NCBI GenBank assembly: GCA_027717875.1 | Contig: JALLOL010000067.1 | Location: forward strand, 1-10,886 | DNA: 10,886 nucleotides | Reading direction: 5' to 3' | DNA from: Acidobacteria bacterium AH-259-L09 | Lineage (GTDB): Bacteria > Acidobacteriota > UBA6911 > RPQK01 | Shown: in pieces, positions 7,426-10,886 of the stretch | How positions within the stretch are numbered: the stretch's first letter is position 1 | How the letters are laid out: every line of letters begins with the position of its first letter | Position numbers and translations under genes: made by a program | Notes under the pieces: generated by a model | The model's database searches: none | Seen by the model: the letters and a program-made list of their open reading frames with translations, nothing else | Told to the model about the DNA's origin: nothing

Positions 7426-8406
7426 GTGGCTAAAGGGACACAGGAGGTCTGGGCCCAGCTCAAGGTTCCCGTCGACACGAATAAATTCACTGTGCGTCAG
7501 GTCTGGTACGAGTCAAAGGACAACACTCTGGTGCCCATGTTCCTGGTCCACCTCAAGGGACTTCGGCTCGACGCCTCGAACCCCACCCTTCTGACCGGCT
7601 ACGGGGGCTTCAACCTTAGCCGGACACCGTCCTTTTCTTCTCGCGCTGTGCTCTGGGTGGAGAACGGGGGGGTCTTCGCCCTGCCTAATCTGCGGGGCGG
7701 AGGCGAATTCGGGGAGCGTTGGCACCGCGCCGGGATGCTCGACAAAAAACAGAACGTTTTCGACGACTTCATCGCGGCGGCCGAGTGGCTCATCAGCAAC
7801 GGCTACACCCGTCCCTCGAAACTCGCCATCATGGGCGGCAGCAACGGTGGCCTGCTCGTTGCGGCTGCCCTCACCCAGCGCCCCGCGCTCTTCCAGGCGG
7901 TGGTTTGCGCCTATCCCCTGCTGGATATGGTTCGCTACCACAAGTTCCTGGTGGCCCGCTTCTGGGTGCCCGAGTATGGTTCGGCGGAAGACCCCGAACA
8001 GTTCAGGTACCTCTATGCCTACTCCCCCTACCACCGGGTGAAGCCGGGTACAGAGTACCCGGCTGTGCTGTTCGTCAGCGGTGACGCCGACACGCGCGTC
8101 GCCCCGCTGCACGCCCGCAAGATGGCGGCGCTCCTCCAGTCGACCGCCGCCTCGGAGCGCCCCGTGCTGCTCGACTACGACACCAAGTCAGGCCACGTCG
8201 GCAGTGCGGCGCCGGTCAGTAAACGAATTGAAGATCAGACCGATCAGTTCAGCTTTCTCCTCTGGCAACTAGGAGTCGTGCCGGAGGCGACAAGCGGCGC
8301 CAGAATCCAGAGGGGGAAAATTGCATCGTCTGGTCTTCTTTCATGTCTTTGTGATAGAAAAGTTAGGATTTGTAGCGTCCTCGTCATAAAGAGAGGTGAG
8401 ACATGA
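7426..8406 (+). CDS. Prolyl oligopeptidase (S9A), C-terminal alpha/beta-hydrolase part with extended tail
   Basis: This is the catalytic half, in the same frame as 6154-7362. Homologous codons resume at 7363, so the GTG at 7426 is just the first available start and has no evident ribosome-binding site. The full triad is visible in full-length numbering: Ser563 in MGGSNGG, Asp646 in GDADTRVAPLHA, and His681 in KSGHVGS. S9A peptidases cleave short proline-containing peptides, and the leader places this one outside the cytoplasm. The family-like sequence ends near LLWQLGVVPEA. About 36 further residues follow that do not resemble the family and come from lower-GC sequence, as if the original stop had been lost. 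The TGA overlaps the next gene's ATG (ATGA, 8403-8406). Whether the two halves could work as separate chains is untested. Confidence 0.83.
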   Translation: MAKGTQEVWAQLKVPVDTNKFTVRQVWYESKDNTLVPMFLVHLKGLRLDASNPTLLTGYGGFNLSRTPSFSSRAVLWVENGGVFALPNLRGGGEFGERWHRAGMLDKKQNVFDDFIAAAEWLISNGYTRPSKLAIMGGSNGGLLVAAALTQRPALFQAVVCAYPLLDMVRYHKFLVARFWVPEYGSAEDPEQFRYLYAYSPYHRVKPGTEYPAVLFVSGDADTRVAPLHARKMAALLQSTAASERPVLLDYDTKSGHVGSAAPVSKRIEDQTDQFSFLLWQLGVVPEATSGARIQRGKIASSGLLSCLCDRKVRICSVLVIKRGET

Positions 8407-8708
8407 TTCGTGTATCCGTGCTCTATGCCAAAACTCAAGATGCAAAATTTGACCTGAATTACTACGTCGAAAAACACATCCCGCTGGTGAAGGCCCGCCT
8501 CGAAGAATACGGCTTGGTACGCGTTGAAGTAGACAAAGGGGTCGAGGGAGGCCCGGCACCTTTTGTCTGTATTGGACATTTGTACTTCAACTCCCTGGAG
8601 GATTTTCAGAAAGGGCTAGAAGCGCACGGGGAGGAAATCATGGGCGACGTTCCAAATTACACCGACATAGAACCGCAGATACAAGTGAGTGAGATCCAAG
8701 CTGTCTGA
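8403..8708 (+). CDS. EthD family small protein
   Basis: This 101-residue protein is of the EthD-like dimeric ferredoxin-fold type. The start IRVSVLYAKTQDAKFDLNYYVEKHIPLVK matches the family opening: a beta-strand, then a D-x-x-Y-Y-x-x-H-x-P-L helix. The later PFVCIGHLYFNSLEDFQKGLEAHGEEIMGDVPNYTD matches the second half. EthD itself is needed for ethyl tert-butyl ether degradation, but most relatives have unknown roles, often near catabolic genes. No signal peptide is seen, so it is probably cytoplasmic. GAGAGG (8391-8396) lies 6 nt before the ATG, which supports the start. It overlaps the peptidase stop by 3 nt, consistent with coupling or a shared transcript, and lies 47 nt before the aldolase-like gene. 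Confidence 0.87.
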   Translation: MIRVSVLYAKTQDAKFDLNYYVEKHIPLVKARLEEYGLVRVEVDKGVEGGPAPFVCIGHLYFNSLEDFQKGLEAHGEEIMGDVPNYTDIEPQIQVSEIQAV

Positions 8709-8755
8709 GATGGTCATTTAAGTTTTCTAGTTAGTTGAATTGAGGAAGGAGCCTT

Positions 8756-9724
8756 ATGAGAAAAACGAGCTTACTGGTAGTCCTAAGTGTGGTTTTGGCG
8801 CTCGGTGTTCCCTCCTTTCTGGAGGTCTGGGCGGAAAACCCGGACACGCCAAAACCGAAGCGCATCAATAAAGTTATTGAGCTTCTCGAGAGTGACCAGC
8901 CCGTGTACTACACCGGAGGCCGGGGAGGTTTTGAGGAAGGGCTCAAGATGGCCCAGACCTGGGCCGACTACATCACCTACGGCATGGAGCACAGCCCTTT
9001 TGACCTTCCGAAACTCAGAGAGTTTATGCGGGGGCTCGCCAAAGGAGGGCCGACCAGGAGCGGTCACCGGACGCCGGCCGTGATTGTCACTTTGCCGGTT
9101 GGGGGTCTCAATGAAGCGACCATGCAGGCCAACTACTGGATGGTTCAGCAGGTACTGGCAACAGGTGTGCACGGCATCTTACTCTGTCATGCCCGAAGTC
9201 CGGAAGCCATACGTCTGTTCGTAACGGCCGCTCGCTACCCGTTCCACCGAAAGGGTGTCGGCAAAGGCGCCCTGGAGGAGGGATTGCGCGGGAGTGGTGG
9301 TCAGAGATACGCGGCGGAGATCTGGGGTGTCCCAGTGTCCGAATACCTCAAGAAAGCCGATGTCTGGCCTCTCAATCCGGAAGGCGAAATCTTGCTCGGC
9401 TTAAAAATCGAGGACAAGCATGCCTTGGCAAATGCCGAGAAAAGCACCAGGGTCCCCGGCATCGGATTTGCCGAATGGGGACCGGGAGACATGGGAATGT
9501 CCTTGGGCTACGCCCAAGGCCACGATCCGCCTTACCCTGCCGACATGCAAAAAGCGCGTGCCCGCGTGTTGGCTGCTTGCAAGGCTGCCAAGCTCGCGTT
9601 TCTCAATCAAGTCAGGGTGGACAACGTAGAAGAAATGATCCGGAAAGGCGTGATGATTGGCGCGGGGAACGAAAGTGCAGCGGCAAAAGGCCGTAAATTC
9701 ACGAAGCGCACCATGCCCTGGTAG
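8756..9724 (+). CDS. Exported HpcH/HpaI aldolase/citrate lyase family protein
   Basis: This 322-residue protein has a clear Sec-type leader: MRK, a hydrophobic core, and a likely cut after VWA at residue 26. The HpcH/HpaI TIM-barrel pattern follows. MEHSPFD (77-83) aligns with the usual (D)EHGPxD histidine segment, HARSPEAIRLFVTAARYPF (145-163) with the substrate loop, E219 in LKIED with the metal-binding Glu, and D245 in GPGDMGMSLG with the metal-binding Asp. The strand that usually carries the catalytic Arg reads TPAVIVTLPVGG and appears to lack it, so ordinary pyruvate aldolase activity is uncertain. AAGGAG (8746-8751) lies 4 nt before the ATG. Export is unusual for this mostly cytoplasmic family but fits the exported neighbours. 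It ends with TAG, convergent with the isomerase-like gene. Confidence 0.86.
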   Translation: MRKTSLLVVLSVVLALGVPSFLEVWAENPDTPKPKRINKVIELLESDQPVYYTGGRGGFEEGLKMAQTWADYITYGMEHSPFDLPKLREFMRGLAKGGPTRSGHRTPAVIVTLPVGGLNEATMQANYWMVQQVLATGVHGILLCHARSPEAIRLFVTAARYPFHRKGVGKGALEEGLRGSGGQRYAAEIWGVPVSEYLKKADVWPLNPEGEILLGLKIEDKHALANAEKSTRVPGIGFAEWGPGDMGMSLGYAQGHDPPYPADMQKARARVLAACKAAKLAFLNQVRVDNVEEMIRKGVMIGAGNESAAAKGRKFTKRTMPW

Positions 9725-9751
9725 AGCGGGTTGCAGGTTCAGATTCCTTGG

Positions 9752-9777
9752 CTCGAGATTCCTTCTCGGAACTCGAG
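9752..9777. repeat. Short hairpin between convergent genes
   Basis: CTCGAGATTCC (9752-9762) can pair with GGAACTCGAG (9768-9777) around a 5-nt loop, with one bulged base. It lies 27 nt after the aldolase-like gene's stop, in the gap between convergent genes. There is no T-run on either side, so it does not look like a standard intrinsic terminator, although it could help end transcription. A 9-nt direct repeat AGATTCCTT (9741-9749 and 9756-9764) overlaps it. Confidence 0.4.
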
Positions 9778-9830
9778 ATCCAGAGAATGGGATCGGTCGC
9801 GCGCCTTGTCAGGCCCGTCCTTCCGCCGCT

Positions 9831-9863
9831 TCGTGACGATCTGGTGTGAGAAATGCGGACTAG
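9831..9863 (-). repeat. 33-nt 3'-end repeat overlapping the isomerase-like gene's stop codon
   Basis: On the minus strand this reads CTAG, then TCCGCATTTCTCACACC, then TCGTCACGA after three intervening bases. It is a 31-of-33 match to 4612-4644. The TAG is the stop codon of the minus-strand isomerase-like gene, so the repeat stands in exactly the same relation to this gene as the other full copy does to the enolase-like gene. The two coding sequences are unrelated right up to the stop, so the shared segment is not explained by gene duplication. Confidence 0.82.
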
Positions 9864-10886
9864 CGGTTGACGGTTTTGGCTGTGCCGTGCCAATACTTCA
9901 CCAGCAGGTCGCGTGTCTTGATGACTCCCTGGACAGGATCGCCTTTGCCTTCGAACTCGATCGATAGGGCGGCACCGTAGCCGGTCGATTCCAGTGGATC
10001 CAGGGCCCTGCGATAATCGATCGTGGTTTCGTTGCCATACCTGTCAAACTCGTACGATTTAACGTGAGTGTGGTAAGCAAAGGGGGCCAGCTTCTCGATT
10101 TCCGCGTACATGGCGGCCTTGTCTTCCCAGTTGCCAAAGTCAGGGCAAGCACCTACCCAAGCCGGATCGGTTCCTTTAATAATGCGCAAAATGCCGTTGG
10201 CTGTTTTGCTGGGGCCGCCGTGATTTTCAATGGTCATACGGATATCCAACTCCTTCGCCAGCGGGAGCATCTCCCGAAAGGCGGCGATGGCGCGCTCGAC
10301 ACCTACCGTCTGGTCCAGGACGTCACCTCGACCGGTACGGCCGACATTGATCCGCACCACCGGCGCACCCAGGTAATGCGCCGCGCGAAGGAGCCGCTTG
10401 TTCTTTTCAATCTGTTTCCGGTTGGCTGCTTCATCATCGGAGACGAGGTTGCCACCGAGGATGACTGCGGTCAGGACCCGCTGCTCATCACGTAGGGCTC
10501 TCTTAATCCCCTCAAGGTACTCTCTGTCCTGGGACTGCAAATAGCTTGCGTTGATGGCAATCCCGCGAATCCCAAGCTTGCGGTAGAAGGCAGGTGCCGA
10601 CTCCAGGGTCAGTTCCCCGCTGCGGAACTTATCGCGAAAGCTGTAAGTCTCGCAGCTGAGGATGCCCCCGCCTTTGAGGTAGTAATCCGAGCTGGAGGGG
10701 CGTTTCGCAGCGTTTCTCCACCCGGCTTCATCTGGTCCTCCCATCCCCTTGGGCACGTTGACGACGAGCAGCCGCTTGGGTGCCAGACCGACACGGACGC
10801 GCGTCACTTCTTTGATCGCCTCGGTGTCGATCACGGAGACGTCATGGGAACCCGAGTTGCTCACGTAAAGGAATTTCCCACCCAGC
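9860..10886 (-). CDS. YVTN beta-propeller repeat fused to a sugar phosphate isomerase/epimerase-like TIM barrel (5' end beyond window)
   Basis: The frame is open to the right edge, so the gene is partial. The GTG at 10862-10864 is an internal Val codon, because the codons before it give LGGKFLYVSNSGSHDVSVID. This is a YVTN beta-propeller blade, continuing to IKEVTRVRVGLAPKRLLVV. After a linker rich in Gly, Pro and Ser, a xylose-isomerase-like TIM barrel begins near GGGILSCETYSFRDKF. Its likely metal and catalytic positions, numbered from that GTG, are E213 (MTIENHGG), D242 (CPDFGNW), H265/H267 (YHTHVKS) and E303/E305 (LSIEFEG). YVTN propellers are usually extracytoplasmic repeat proteins, whereas this isomerase family acts on sugars or sugar phosphates. 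The substrate is unknown. An internal start for the barrel alone (for example the ATG at residue 41, directly after AAGGGG) is possible but has poor spacing. Confidence 0.83.
   Translation of the reverse strand, partial: LGGKFLYVSNSGSHDVSVIDTEAIKEVTRVRVGLAPKRLLVVNVPKGMGGPDEAGWRNAAKRPSSSDYYLKGGGILSCETYSFRDKFRSGELTLESAPAFYRKLGIRGIAINASYLQSQDREYLEGIKRALRDEQRVLTAVILGGNLVSDDEAANRKQIEKNKRLLRAAHYLGAPVVRINVGRTGRGDVLDQTVGVERAIAAFREMLPLAKELDIRMTIENHGGPSKTANGILRIIKGTDPAWVGACPDFGNWEDKAAMYAEIEKLAPFAYHTHVKSYEFDRYGNETTIDYRRALDPLESTGYGAALSIEFEGKGDPVQGVIKTRDLLVKYWHGTAKTVNR

Noticed and set aside
7513..8112. A 199-codon minus-strand open frame opposite the peptidase catalytic domain
   Set aside because: It overlaps the conserved Ser and Asp motifs on the other strand and its product looks like no known family; it is a composition effect.
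3377..8406. Genetic-code reassignment as the cause of the interrupted genes
   Set aside because: The two internal stops are different codons (TGA and TAG), and both also end ordinary genes in this window.
9752..9777. Hairpin as an intrinsic bidirectional terminator for the convergent genes
   Set aside because: The stem is present, but neither strand has the T-run that normally follows, so it is listed only as a hairpin.
10609..10794. A 61-codon minus-strand frame overlapping the propeller-isomerase linker, considered as the true start of the isomerase
   Set aside because: It is in a different frame from the barrel, ends in a stop before joining it, and shows no clear signal peptide or family resemblance.

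Overview
The window looks like a chromosomal piece of an environmental, probably Gram-negative heterotroph, most plausibly an Acidobacteriota-type or similar uncultured lineage. The clues are twin-arginine (Tat) leaders of the SRREF/RRREFL kind on metabolic enzymes, an S9A prolyl oligopeptidase, a YVTN-type beta-propeller segment, EthD and HpcH/HpaI family proteins, and mid-range GC. The lineage is an inference; no rRNA or lineage-specific marker is present.

Layout. Left block, minus strand: a SPL-like radical SAM gene (2215-3171) followed 35 nt later by recG (53-2179), probably one transcription unit. The divergent gap 3172-3376 carries a large imperfect inverted repeat of about 79 bp. Central block, plus strand: two tandem Tat-exported enolase-superfamily (mandelate racemase/muconate lactonizing type) genes, the first broken by an in-frame TGA. 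Next come the C-terminal remnant of a third enolase-superfamily gene, a GC-rich prolyl oligopeptidase gene broken by an in-frame TAG, a small EthD-like gene and an exported HpcH/HpaI aldolase-like gene. Right block, minus strand: a TIM-barrel sugar phosphate isomerase/epimerase-like domain. It is fused in frame behind a YVTN beta-propeller repeat and runs off the right edge.

How it may work together. Enolase-superfamily dehydratases or racemases, an HpcH/HpaI aldolase-like protein and a xylose-isomerase-like TIM barrel are what a sugar-acid or related hydroxy-acid catabolic locus would contain. Several products carry export signals, which suggests processing in the periplasm. The substrate cannot be read from the sequence. 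The centre of the locus shows decay or rearrangement: two different premature stops, a gene remnant, and a compositional jump over the peptidase gene.

The most unusual non-coding signal is a 33-nt repeat directly at the 3' ends of two genes, sharing their TAG stop codon. A third, partial copy lies downstream of recG at the left window edge. All three are in the same orientation relative to the gene they follow. No gap longer than 300 bases lacks a gene. No tRNA, rRNA, CRISPR array or transposase was seen.
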